Below are positions 34,546-42,409 of a stretch of 64,000 nt of DNA, one piece after another. Numbering within the stretch: position 1 is the first letter of the stretch; each line of letters starts with the position of its first letter. Made by a program: the position numbers and the translations under genes. This stretch comes from Actinoplanes auranticolor (GTDB taxonomy: Bacteria > Actinomycetota > Actinomycetes > Mycobacteriales > Micromonosporaceae): assembly GCF_018332655.1 (NCBI RefSeq), contig NZ_BOQL01000021.1:124001-188000 (forward strand), written 5' to 3'. Under the pieces are notes generated by a model. That model saw nothing but the letters and a program-made list of their open reading frames with translations. It was not told the DNA's origin and did not search any database.

Positions 34546-35111
34546 GACGCGGCCGGCGGCTGGATGTCGAAGACGGCGAGCTGCCAGGCCACCATGTTGT
34601 AGTAGCCGACGATGGTGACCAGTTCGAGCAGTCCCGGCGCACCGAGCACCCCGGCAGCGTCGCGGTACTCGTCGTCGTCCAGCGTGCCGCGGCCCAGGAT
34701 CCGCAGAGTCGTCCGGAAGATGCAGGACTCCACTTCGGACACGTCCGCCGGCTCCGTTCTCTCCGCCAGGGCGGTCAGGTCCGCGCCGGTGAGTCCGGCG
34801 GCGGCCCCGGCCCGCTCATGCGCGTAGAGCTCGAAGGCGCTGCGGTGATGGTGGCCGACCAGCAGGATCGCGATCTCGCGGGCCCGCACCGGCAGCTGGG
34901 AGCCGAAGCGCACCGCGCTGCCGATCTGTTGCAGCGCCTTGCCGAAGACCGGGCTGATGATCCAGACCGCGGGCGGGCCCAGCAACCGCCCGTCCGCGCC
35001 GACGAGGGAGAACGCGCTCTGCGGGGCCACGCGCGGCCCGGTGGTGTACAGGTCGTACAGCTCCCGCTGGGCGTCGGTCAGGTCCGCGGGATCGACGTCG
35101 TCGATTCTCAT
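34542..35111 (-). CDS. Carboxymuconolactone decarboxylase-like protein
   Basis: 189 residues of the CMD/AhpD fold: VRAREIAILLVGHHHRSAFE then LYAHERAGAAAGLTGADLTA and VTIVGYYNMVAWQLAVFDIQ. There is no CxxC, so AhpD-type peroxidase activity is unlikely. It is the third CMD-type gene in the island. It overlaps both neighbours by four bases. Its role may be decarboxylation or ring opening; the family name should not be read as a proven reaction. Confidence 0.85.
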   Translation of the reverse strand: MRIDDVDPADLTDAQRELYDLYTTGPRVAPQSAFSLVGADGRLLGPPAVWIISPVFGKALQQIGSAVRFGSQLPVRAREIAILLVGHHHRSAFELYAHERAGAAAGLTGADLTALAERTEPADVSEVESCIFRTTLRILGRGTLDDDEYRDAAGVLGAPGLLELVTIVGYYNMVAWQLAVFDIQPPAAS

Positions 35112-36040
35112 GCCGGTTCTCCCAGGAAGGCGCGGGGATTGGTGGACACCATGGTGGCGAGCTGCCCGGCGGTCCAGCCGAGGTAGGCGAGCTGTTCGAG
35201 GAACATACGCAGGCACTCCGGCTCGGGCGGCACCCATCGGGAGAACACGTCGGTGGTCAGGATCGCCCGCTCGGACCCGACGCCGGCGAGCGCCTCGTGC
35301 ACGTCCCGCACGCTCAGGTGTCCGTCCGGATGCACCAGCGGCGCGTTGCAGAACTCCAGGTACGCGCCCATGTCGGTGAACTCGCGCAACTCGGCCGGAT
35401 CCGTCGTGTAGTGCAGCGGGTGGGTGATGAGCAGACGCTGTCCCACCTCGGCGCAGTACGCGGCGACCGCGCGGCTCTCCTCGACCGAGGCGTGCCCGGT
35501 GGCCAGCGCCAGATCGAGCGCCCGGCAGGCGTCGATGACCGCCCGGGTCCGGCCCGAGAGAGCCCCGTCCGGATCGCAGAGGCTGACGGCGGTGCGGGCG
35601 GCGTACTCGGGGAAGGACGGCGCCACGCGTCCCAGCAGCGTGGAGATGTAACCGCCGCGGGCGGCGTCGGCGGCGGCACCCCAGGTCGGCAGGAACACCA
35701 CGCGGGCCCCGTGGGCGGCGGCGAGCTCGACGACGCCGGGCTCGAGGCCGCCGGCCGGGGGATTGAGGGTGATGCTGCCGTACACCTCGAAGCCGGTGCC
35801 GGTCATCGCCTCCCGGACGGCCCGGGCCCGGTCGGTGGTCGCCCACAGGTGGGACTTGAGGACCCAGCCCGCCATCCCGTACGCGTGCGCCAGCCGGGCC
35901 ACGGCGAGGTCGGCGCCGCGGTTGGGCAGCCCGGCCGACAGGTCCGGCTGACCGTGCACGTGGACGTCGACGGCCCCGCGCAGCAACCGGTCGAAACCCT
36001 CGGGCTGGGCGGCGGCGAGCAGGTCAGCGGTCGGCTCCAT
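35108..36040 (-). CDS. DUF6282-like amidohydrolase-superfamily protein (second copy)
   Basis: 310 residues. VDVHVHGQPDLSAGL gives the HxH metal ligands; LKSHLWATT, GHASVEES and TTDVFSRWVPPEPE supply the rest. It resembles the protein at 20790-21731 but has diverged. It is the first gene of the three-gene operon with the CMD-like and MBL-fold genes. The start ATG faces the SDR gene across only 39 bases that contain GntR site D. Confidence 0.82.
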   Translation of the reverse strand: MEPTADLLAAAQPEGFDRLLRGAVDVHVHGQPDLSAGLPNRGADLAVARLAHAYGMAGWVLKSHLWATTDRARAVREAMTGTGFEVYGSITLNPPAGGLEPGVVELAAAHGARVVFLPTWGAAADAARGGYISTLLGRVAPSFPEYAARTAVSLCDPDGALSGRTRAVIDACRALDLALATGHASVEESRAVAAYCAEVGQRLLITHPLHYTTDPAELREFTDMGAYLEFCNAPLVHPDGHLSVRDVHEALAGVGSERAILTTDVFSRWVPPEPECLRMFLEQLAYLGWTAGQLATMVSTNPRAFLGEPA

Positions 36041-36048
36041 GGCTTGAA

Positions 36049-36067
36049 TTGTATGACGGTATGACGA
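36049..36067. promoter_or_regulatory. GntR/FCD-type operator motif, site D (divergent 39-bp promoter)
   Basis: TTGTATGACGGTATGACGA: the left half equals site A, and GTATGACG is directly repeated (36051-36058 and 36059-36066). It fills half of the 39-bp gap between the divergent DUF6282 and SDR starts, so binding would block both. Confidence 0.6.
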
Positions 36068-36079
36068 TAGCCTCAAGCG

Positions 36080-36835
36080 ATGAGCGGATCGCTGACCGGC
36101 AAGGTCGTCCTCGTCGTGGGCGCGAGCGCGGGGATCGGCGCCGACGCCGCCCGCGTCCTGGCCGGCGACGGCGCCGCCCTGATGCTGGTCGCCCGCAGCG
36201 CCGGGCCGCTCGCCGGGATCACCGCCGAGCTCCGGCTGGCCGGACACGACGTCGAGTGCACGACCGGTGATGTCTCGCAGGCGGCCGACGTCGCCGCCTT
36301 CGTCGCCGCGACCGTCGAACGGTTCGGCCGGCTCGACGGGGCCCTCAACAACGCGGCGACGAGCCAGGGCGGACGCCTGGACGAGGTCGCGGAGAGCGAC
36401 TTCGACCGGCTCATGGCCGTGAACGTGAAGGGCACCTGGCTGTGCCTGCGGGAACAGGCGCGGGTCATGCGGGAGCGGGGCGCCGGCTCGATCGTCACCA
36501 TGAGCAGCATCGGCGGGCTGCGCGGGAGCTCCGGAATGGGCGCGTACCAGGCCAGCAAGCACGCCGTCATCGGCCTCACCCGCACCGCCGCCCACGACTT
36601 CGGCCCGTACGGCATCCGGGTCAACGCCATCGCGCCCGGCCCCACCGAATCGCCCATGCTCGACCGCACCCGGCTGGCCATCCCCGGCGGGGTCGAGGCG
36701 CGCATCGCGGCGACCCCGCTGCGCAAGGCGGGCACCGGCGCGGAGGTCGGCGCCGCGGCGTCTTTCCTGCTGAGCGACCGGGCCAGTCACATCAGCGGCG
36801 TCGTGCTGCCGGTGGACGGCGGCTTCCTTGCCTGA
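36080..36835 (+). CDS. SDR family oxidoreductase
   Basis: 251 residues, FabG-like. VVGASAGIGADAARVL binds NAD(P); NNAATSQGG, TMSSIGGLRGSSG and YQASKHAVIGL give the active-site Ser, Tyr and Lys; PVDGGFLA ends the chain. It is followed 16 bases later by the aldehyde dehydrogenase gene, with AGGAGT between, so both are one operon. The pair could oxidise an alcohol to an aldehyde, then an acid. Confidence 0.9.
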   Translation: MSGSLTGKVVLVVGASAGIGADAARVLAGDGAALMLVARSAGPLAGITAELRLAGHDVECTTGDVSQAADVAAFVAATVERFGRLDGALNNAATSQGGRLDEVAESDFDRLMAVNVKGTWLCLREQARVMRERGAGSIVTMSSIGGLRGSSGMGAYQASKHAVIGLTRTAAHDFGPYGIRVNAIAPGPTESPMLDRTRLAIPGGVEARIAATPLRKAGTGAEVGAAASFLLSDRASHISGVVLPVDGGFLA

Positions 36836-36851
36836 GATCAGGAGTCAGCAC

Positions 36852-38279
36852 ATGACCTTGCGCGCCGATCTGTTCATCGACGGACAGTGGCGGCCCGGCG
36901 CGGGCGGCCGGCGTTTCGACGTCGTCGACCCCGCCGACCTGTCGACCGTCGCCCGCTTCGCGATCGCTGAGGAACAGGACTGCCTGGACGCGGTCGACGC
37001 GGCGGCCGCGGCACAGCCGGGGTGGGCGGCCACGGCTCCGCGTGAGCGGGGCGAGCTGCTGCGTGCCGCGTACGAGATCCTCACCGCCGAACTCGAGGAC
37101 TTCGCCGAGGTGATGGTGCGCGAGAACGGGAAGTCCTGGGCTGACGCGATCGGTGAGGCCACGTACGCCAAGGAGTTCTTCCGCTGGTTCGCCGAGGAGG
37201 CGGTCCGGGTGCCGGGGGACTATCGGCTCTCACCGGCCGGCGACAAGCGGATCATCGTGGACCGGCAGCCGATCGGGGTGTCGCTGCTGATCACCCCCTG
37301 GAACTTCCCGGCGGCGATGGCGACACGCAAGCTCGCACCCGCCCTCGCCGCGGGTTGCACCACCATCCTCAAGCCGGCCCGCGAGACCCCGCTCACCGCG
37401 GCGTACGTCGTCGAGGTGCTGTTCCGGGCCGGGGTGCCGCGCGGCGTGGTGAACCTGGTGACGCCCGTACCGACCGGCCCGGCGGTGCGGCGGATGATCG
37501 ACCGCCCCGAGGTCCGCAAGCTCTCCTTCACCGGCTCGACCGAGGTCGGCCGCGAGCTGCTGCGCGCGTGCGCCGACAGCGTGGTCAGCGCGTCGATGGA
37601 GCTCGGCGGCAACGCCCCGCTGATCGTGCTGCCCGGTGCCGACCCGGCCGTCGCGGTCGAGGGCGCGCTGCTGGCCAAGATGCGCAACGGCGGCTCTGCC
37701 TGTACCGCGGCCAACCGCTTCTACGTGCACGAATCCGTGCACGACGAATTCGTCGCCCGGATGGACGCCGCGCTGGCCGCGATCTCGGTCGGCCCCGGGC
37801 TCGACCGCGCGAACGACCTCGGCGCGCTCGTCTCGGTCGGCGAGCGCGACAAGGTGGCCGCCCTCGTGGACAACGCCGTGGCCGAGGGCGCCACCCTGCT
37901 GCGCGGCGGCCACGCGTCCGCCGACGGCGCTTTCTACGACGCCACGCTGCTCACCGGCGTCGAGCACGGGTCGACGATCACCACGACCGAGATCTTCGGG
38001 CCGGTCACGGCGGTGGTCCGCTTCAGCGACGTCGACGAGGCCGTCCGGATGGCCAACGACACCGTCTATGGGCTGATGGCGTACGTCTTCGGTGCGGAGC
38101 GCGAGGCGGTCGCGGTCGCCCGGCGCCTCGAGGCCGGCATGGTCGCGGTCAACCGTGGCGTGATCAGCGACCCGGCCGCCCCGTTCGGCGGTGTCAAGCA
38201 GAGCGGGCTCGGCCGGGAGGGCGGCTCCGAGGGCATCCTGGAGTTCCTCGAAGAGAAGTACATCGCCCTGACCGCGTGA
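36852..38279 (+). CDS. NAD(P)-dependent aldehyde dehydrogenase (succinate-semialdehyde dehydrogenase-like)
   Basis: 475 residues. TPWNFPAAMATRKLAPALAA, FTGSTEVGRELL, catalytic E250 in MELGGNAP and C284 in GGSACTAANRFYV are all intact, and PFGGVKQSGLGREGG is near the C-terminus. The pattern is closest to GabD-type enzymes. It could oxidise the semialdehyde released by the HpaI-type aldolase or made by the hydroxyacid dehydrogenases. I start at the ATG 36852, six bases after AGGAGT, rather than the upstream frame opening. Confidence 0.92.
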   Translation: MTLRADLFIDGQWRPGAGGRRFDVVDPADLSTVARFAIAEEQDCLDAVDAAAAAQPGWAATAPRERGELLRAAYEILTAELEDFAEVMVRENGKSWADAIGEATYAKEFFRWFAEEAVRVPGDYRLSPAGDKRIIVDRQPIGVSLLITPWNFPAAMATRKLAPALAAGCTTILKPARETPLTAAYVVEVLFRAGVPRGVVNLVTPVPTGPAVRRMIDRPEVRKLSFTGSTEVGRELLRACADSVVSASMELGGNAPLIVLPGADPAVAVEGALLAKMRNGGSACTAANRFYVHESVHDEFVARMDAALAAISVGPGLDRANDLGALVSVGERDKVAALVDNAVAEGATLLRGGHASADGAFYDATLLTGVEHGSTITTTEIFGPVTAVVRFSDVDEAVRMANDTVYGLMAYVFGAEREAVAVARRLEAGMVAVNRGVISDPAAPFGGVKQSGLGREGGSEGILEFLEEKYIALTA

Positions 38280-38281
38280 CC

Positions 38282-39223
38282 TCAGGCCGCGACGAGCGGC
38301 TTGAGGGCGGCGCCGACCGCCGAGACGACGCCGGGGCGGTGACCGTTGCGCATCAGGTTGATGGTGATCCCGTCGATGCCGGCCCCGAGCACCTTCTCCT
38401 GCAGCTGCTCGGCGACCTGCTCCGGGGTGCCGAGGAACGCGCGGTTGCGGCGGTCCTCGGGCACGGTCTCGGCGAGCTCCTTCACTTCCTGCTCGGTCTC
38501 GCCGACCATGCCCATGCTCAGGTAGCTGGTCGCGAGCGTGGCGGGATCACGGCCGATCTCCTCGCACCGCTGCCGCAGCACGGCCACCTTGCGGGCCAGG
38601 TCCTCGACGTCGCAGATGATGTTCATGTGGTCGGCGAAGCGCGCGGCCAGCCGGAACGTCTTCTGCTCGCCGCTGCCGCCCAGCATGATCGGCACGGTCG
38701 GGCGCACCCGCGGGTTGTTCATGGCGCCGCGCGCCGTGTACCACTTGCCGTCCAGGGTCGCCGGCTCACCCTTGAGCATCGGCGTGATGATGGTCAGCGC
38801 CTCCTCCAGCCGCTCGAAACGCTGTCCGAAGGTGCCGAACTCGAAGCCGTAGTCGTGGTGCTCGCGCTCGAACCAGCCGGCGCCGATCCCGAGGATCGCC
38901 CGGCCCCGGGAGACCACGTCGAGGGTGGTCACGGTCTTGGCCAGCAGGGCGGGATTGCGGTACGTGTTCCCGGTGACCAAGGTGGACAGCTGGACCGTCG
39001 AGGTCAGCGAGGCCAGCGCCCCGAGCGTCGTGTACGCCTCCAGCATCGCGTTCTCCGGCGCGCCGATGCCGGGCAGCTGGTAGAAGTGGTCCATCACCAG
39101 CACCGTGTCGAAGCCGGCCGCCTCGGCCTCCCGGGCCTGCGCGGCGACCGTGCCGAAGGTGTCCTCGACCGGGACGCCGGGGTAGGTGAAGTTCGGAATC
39201 TGGTACCCGAGCCGGATGCTCAC
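38282..39223 (-). CDS. LLM-class F420-dependent oxidoreductase
   Basis: 313 residues, luciferase-like TIM barrel. Typical elements are RLGYQIPNFTYPGVPVEDTF, FDTVLVMDHFYQLPGIG, TGNTYRNPALLAKTVTTLDV, SRGRAILGIGAGWFEREH and PIMLGGSGEQKTFRLAARFA. The start is the GTG with GGAGG five bases upstream. It is divergent from a TetR gene, with a strong palindrome in between. It reduces or oxidises an unknown substrate with coenzyme F420. Confidence 0.9.
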   Translation of the reverse strand: MSIRLGYQIPNFTYPGVPVEDTFGTVAAQAREAEAAGFDTVLVMDHFYQLPGIGAPENAMLEAYTTLGALASLTSTVQLSTLVTGNTYRNPALLAKTVTTLDVVSRGRAILGIGAGWFEREHHDYGFEFGTFGQRFERLEEALTIITPMLKGEPATLDGKWYTARGAMNNPRVRPTVPIMLGGSGEQKTFRLAARFADHMNIICDVEDLARKVAVLRQRCEEIGRDPATLATSYLSMGMVGETEQEVKELAETVPEDRRNRAFLGTPEQVAEQLQEKVLGAGIDGITINLMRNGHRPGVVSAVGAALKPLVAA

Positions 39224-39237
39224 AGTGCCTCCACCAT

Positions 39238-39277
39238 GTAAGAGGGCTATCACTTGCTAATGTAAGAGCCCTCTTAC
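39238..39277. promoter_or_regulatory. TetR-type operator between LLM and TetR genes
   Basis: GTAAGAGCCCTCTTAC at 39262-39277 has perfect 7-bp arms around CC. A further GTAAGAGGGCT at 39238-39248 pairs with AGCCCTCTTAC (39267-39277) over 11 bases. So one full site and a half site lie 16 and 25 bases from the two divergent starts. Probably bound by the adjacent TetR protein. Confidence 0.7.
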
Positions 39278-39301
39278 TCGATCGCAAGTCAGGAGGCAGG
39301 T

Positions 39302-39907
39302 GTGTCGGCGGTCCGCAAGTACCACCACGGCGACCTGCGCGCCGCGCTGATCGAGGCCAGCTTCGACCTGCTCGCCGAGGCCGGCCTGCAGCGCTTCTCG
39401 GTCGCTGCGGTCGCACGCCGGCTCGGGGTCAGCTCGGCGGCGCCGTACCGGCACTTCCCGGACCGCGACCACCTGCTCAGCGCGATCTCGGCCACCGCGG
39501 CCCGCGACCTGCGGGCCGCGATCACGGCCGCCGCCGACGCGGCCGGTCCCGACCCGGCCGACCGCCTGGCCGCGGTGGCGGGTGCCTACGTGCGGTACGT
39601 CGTGCGTACCGGGGCCGGCTTCCACGTCATCTACGCCGCCGACCTCTACAAGATCCCCGACGACACCCGCCGCGAGCAGACCCGGGCCCTGATGACCACG
39701 CTGCTCGACCTGGCCAGCGCGACCGGCTCACCCTCGTACGAGGAGGACGTCCTGTTCGTCGAGGCGACGATCGCCGTGGCCCACGGCTACGCCTCGCTGT
39801 TCACCGACGGCTTCTTCGCCCGCAACGGCGGCACCGTCGACGCGATCGCCGTCCGGGCCGTGCAGGCGGCCCGCGCTCTGCTCGCCCCTTCGCCCGCCGG
39901 GCAGTAA
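39302..39907 (+). CDS. TetR/AcrR family transcriptional regulator
   Basis: 201 residues from a GTG with AGGAGG five bases upstream. The HTH (residues about 8-55) reads HGDLRAALIEASFDLLAEAG, then VAAVARRLGVSSAAPYRHFP. The C-terminal domain is of the WHG-like class. It is divergent from the LLM gene across a strong palindrome, so autorepression and control of the LLM gene are likely. Confidence 0.9.
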   Translation: MSAVRKYHHGDLRAALIEASFDLLAEAGLQRFSVAAVARRLGVSSAAPYRHFPDRDHLLSAISATAARDLRAAITAAADAAGPDPADRLAAVAGAYVRYVVRTGAGFHVIYAADLYKIPDDTRREQTRALMTTLLDLASATGSPSYEEDVLFVEATIAVAHGYASLFTDGFFARNGGTVDAIAVRAVQAARALLAPSPAGQ

Positions 39908-40059
39908 CCCGGGCGCGGGCGCCGGCAACCTGTCCGCTCCGGCACCGAGCCGCGGCTGCACCTGTGGGGCACGAGAGTCATCTGGACACCACTTCCCGGA
40001 GGCTGACGCGTGCCTCCGCCCACCCGCCCTGACCGCTTGAGGCCGAGGAGCGCACCCAG

Positions 40060-41136
40060 ATGACGACCCGACAGCAATCCCGACATTTCCCGCGGCCCCT
40101 GCGGTCCCGCGCCGCGGCGATCCTGGCCGCCCTCGCCGTGACCCTGACCGTCGCCGGCGTGCCCAGCCCGGCCTCCGCTGCCGTCCCGCGCGTCGCGCAG
40201 AGCTGGTCGTCGCTGATGTACCACAGCCTCACGCCCAGCCCGAAGTACGTCCAGCTGCGCAAGACTCTCGCCGCTCAGCGGGCCACGCTCGCCGCCCGGT
40301 CGGCCCAGGTCCAGAAGGGCAAGGTCACCCAGTCCTCGGCGCAGAGCCGGCTCACCACGGCCGTCACCGCCGACGCTGCCGCCCGTACCCGGTATGCGGT
40401 CGCGGGGGAGGCCCTGACCAGCGCGAGAAACACGCTGACCGTGGTGTCGCTGCAGCGCCCGCGCGCCGGCGCGGCGGTGACCGGGGCGAAGAACGCCATC
40501 GCCGCCGCGGCCAGGACGGTGACCCTGCGCCGCACGGAGGCGCGCCAGGCCGCGACCGAGCTGAAGACGGCGCAGACCGCGGCCCGGACCGCCACCGTGG
40601 GCCTGGACAAGGCGATCGTCGCGTGGCAGACCTCCTCGGCGACGGTGCGGACCAACCAGCAGAAGCTCATCGCCCTGGACAAGTCGGCCGAGCTGGCCCG
40701 CCAGGCCGCCGCCCTCAGCCGGACCGTCGTCACCGAGGTCCGGGCCCGGTTCTCCGTCGCGGACACCACCTCGGTCAACGGCGTCACCGTGCACAAGAAC
40801 GTCGCGTTCGCGTTCCGCCGGATGGTCGCCGACGCGAAGGCCGCCGGCATCCTGATCTCCGGCGGCGGCTTCCGCACCAAGCAGCGGCAGATCGAGCTCC
40901 GCAAGATCAACGGCTGCCCCGACGTCTGGACCGCGCCGGCCTCGTCCTGCCGCGTCCCGACGGCGATCCCGGGCCGCTCACTGCACGAACTGGGCCTGGC
41001 CGTCGACATCACCTCGGGCGGCCGGACGCTCACCGCGACGACCCCGGCATTCCGGTGGCTGGTCGCCAATGCGGGCCGGTACGGCTTCGTGAACCTGCCC
41101 TCCGAGCCGTGGCACTGGTCCATCACCGGCGGCTGA
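40060..41136 (+). CDS. Secreted D-alanyl-D-alanine carboxypeptidase-family protein with long helical region
   Basis: 358 residues. The signal peptide is residues 1-40 (Arg-rich start, ILAALAVTLTVAGV core, ASA cleavage). Residues about 60-230 are almost wholly helical and Ala/Arg/Thr/Gln-rich, a probable coiled coil. The C-terminal VanY domain has SLHELGLAVDI (SxHxxGxAVD zinc ligands) and EPWHWS with the last His. It trims peptidoglycan stem peptides outside the cell. The gene is monocistronic. Confidence 0.9.
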   Translation: MTTRQQSRHFPRPLRSRAAAILAALAVTLTVAGVPSPASAAVPRVAQSWSSLMYHSLTPSPKYVQLRKTLAAQRATLAARSAQVQKGKVTQSSAQSRLTTAVTADAAARTRYAVAGEALTSARNTLTVVSLQRPRAGAAVTGAKNAIAAAARTVTLRRTEARQAATELKTAQTAARTATVGLDKAIVAWQTSSATVRTNQQKLIALDKSAELARQAAALSRTVVTEVRARFSVADTTSVNGVTVHKNVAFAFRRMVADAKAAGILISGGGFRTKQRQIELRKINGCPDVWTAPASSCRVPTAIPGRSLHELGLAVDITSGGRTLTATTPAFRWLVANAGRYGFVNLPSEPWHWSITGG

Positions 41137-41245
41137 CCCCGTGGCGTCGCCCGTCGGCGTATGACGCTGCTGATATGGACCCGTGAGCTGCCCGGTCGGC
41201 CATAATCTGATCAACGTCGATGTGGCCTGCCGAGCGGAGTCGCCC

Positions 41246-42409
41246 ATGTCCGGACCGTCGTCACGTCGGCGCGCCGCGGCGCTCACGATGCCTGCCCTGC
41301 TCGCCGTGCTCGCGCTGGTCGTCACGATGGTCCGGGTGCCCGCCGGGATGCTCCCGGCGGCCGCGAGCACCCTCACGGTCGCGCAGGCGATCAGCGCTCA
41401 GAGCGGCACCGGCACCGTCCACGGGTACGTCGTCGGCCAGCCCACCGCCACCACCACGGTGCTCTTCAGCGCCTTCACCGGTGACACCGCCATCGCGATC
41501 GCTGACAGCAGCAGCGAGACCGATCCCGGCGACATGTTGTACGTGCAGGTCACCAGCGCCTACCGGACCACCTTCGGGCTGCGCAGCAATCCGGGCCTGA
41601 TGCGTGACCCGATCACCGTCACCGGCGCCCTGACCGCCTACTTCACGCACCCGGGCCTCAAGTCACCGTCCGCGATGACCCTCGGCGGCAGTACGCCCAC
41701 GCCGACACCGACCGGTTCCACCGGCAGCTATTACGCCGCCGCGGCCGGCAAGTCCGGCGAGAGCCTGAAGAACGCGCTGCACGTCATCATTTCCAGCGGT
41801 GTCACCACGCTGTCGTACGACGCGGTCTGGAACGCGCTCAAGGCCACCGATCAGGATCCGGCCAACTCGGCCAACGTCATCCTGCTCTACTCCGGCACCA
41901 GCCGGTCGAAGTCGCTCAACGGCGGCGACGCGGGGGACTGGAACCGCGAGCACGTCTGGGCGAAATCGCACGGCGACTTCGGCACGGCCGCCGGTCCGGG
42001 CACGGACCTGCACCACTTGCGCCCCGAGGACGTACGGGTGAACTCCACGCGCGACAACAAGGACTTCGACAACGGCGGCGCCGCCGTCTCCGACGCTCCC
42101 GGCAACCGCACCGACGCCGACTCGTGGGAGCCGCGGGCGGCGGTCAAGGGCGACGTGGCGCGCATGATCTTCTACATGGCGGTGCGCTACGAGGGCGGCG
42201 ACGCGTGGCCCGACCTCGAGGTGGACGACGCCACCGGCAGCGGCACCGCGCCGCGGCTGGGCCGGCTCTCCGCGCTGCGGCAGTGGAACCAGCAGGACCC
42301 GCCGGACGCCTTCGAGAAGCGCCGCAACGAGCTCATCTACAGCAGCTACCAGCGCAACCGCAACCCGTTCATCGACCACCCGGAGTGGGCCACCTCGATC
42401 TTCGGCTAG
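41246..42409 (+). CDS. Secreted endonuclease I-family nuclease with N-terminal OB-like domain
   Basis: 387 residues. A signal peptide (Arg-rich start, MPALLAVLALVVTMV core) is followed by an OB-like segment (VAQAISAQSGTGTVHGYVVG), similar to DUF6359, at about residues 42-140, then a Thr/Pro linker TPTPTGST. The nuclease domain has DWNREHVWAKSHG and DLHHLRPEDVRVNS, the His/Asn metal motif of endonuclease I (NucM/Vvn-like). It should degrade extracellular DNA or RNA. The ATG follows GGAG; the stop overlaps the convergent acyl-CoA dehydrogenase gene by four bases. Confidence 0.88.
   Translation: MSGPSSRRRAAALTMPALLAVLALVVTMVRVPAGMLPAAASTLTVAQAISAQSGTGTVHGYVVGQPTATTTVLFSAFTGDTAIAIADSSSETDPGDMLYVQVTSAYRTTFGLRSNPGLMRDPITVTGALTAYFTHPGLKSPSAMTLGGSTPTPTPTGSTGSYYAAAAGKSGESLKNALHVIISSGVTTLSYDAVWNALKATDQDPANSANVILLYSGTSRSKSLNGGDAGDWNREHVWAKSHGDFGTAAGPGTDLHHLRPEDVRVNSTRDNKDFDNGGAAVSDAPGNRTDADSWEPRAAVKGDVARMIFYMAVRYEGGDAWPDLEVDDATGSGTAPRLGRLSALRQWNQQDPPDAFEKRRNELIYSSYQRNRNPFIDHPEWATSIFG

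Noticed and set aside
39908..40059. Possible riboswitch (c-di-AMP type) before the secreted carboxypeptidase
   Set aside because: Cell-wall hydrolase genes in actinobacteria often have one, but the conserved core of that class is not present here.
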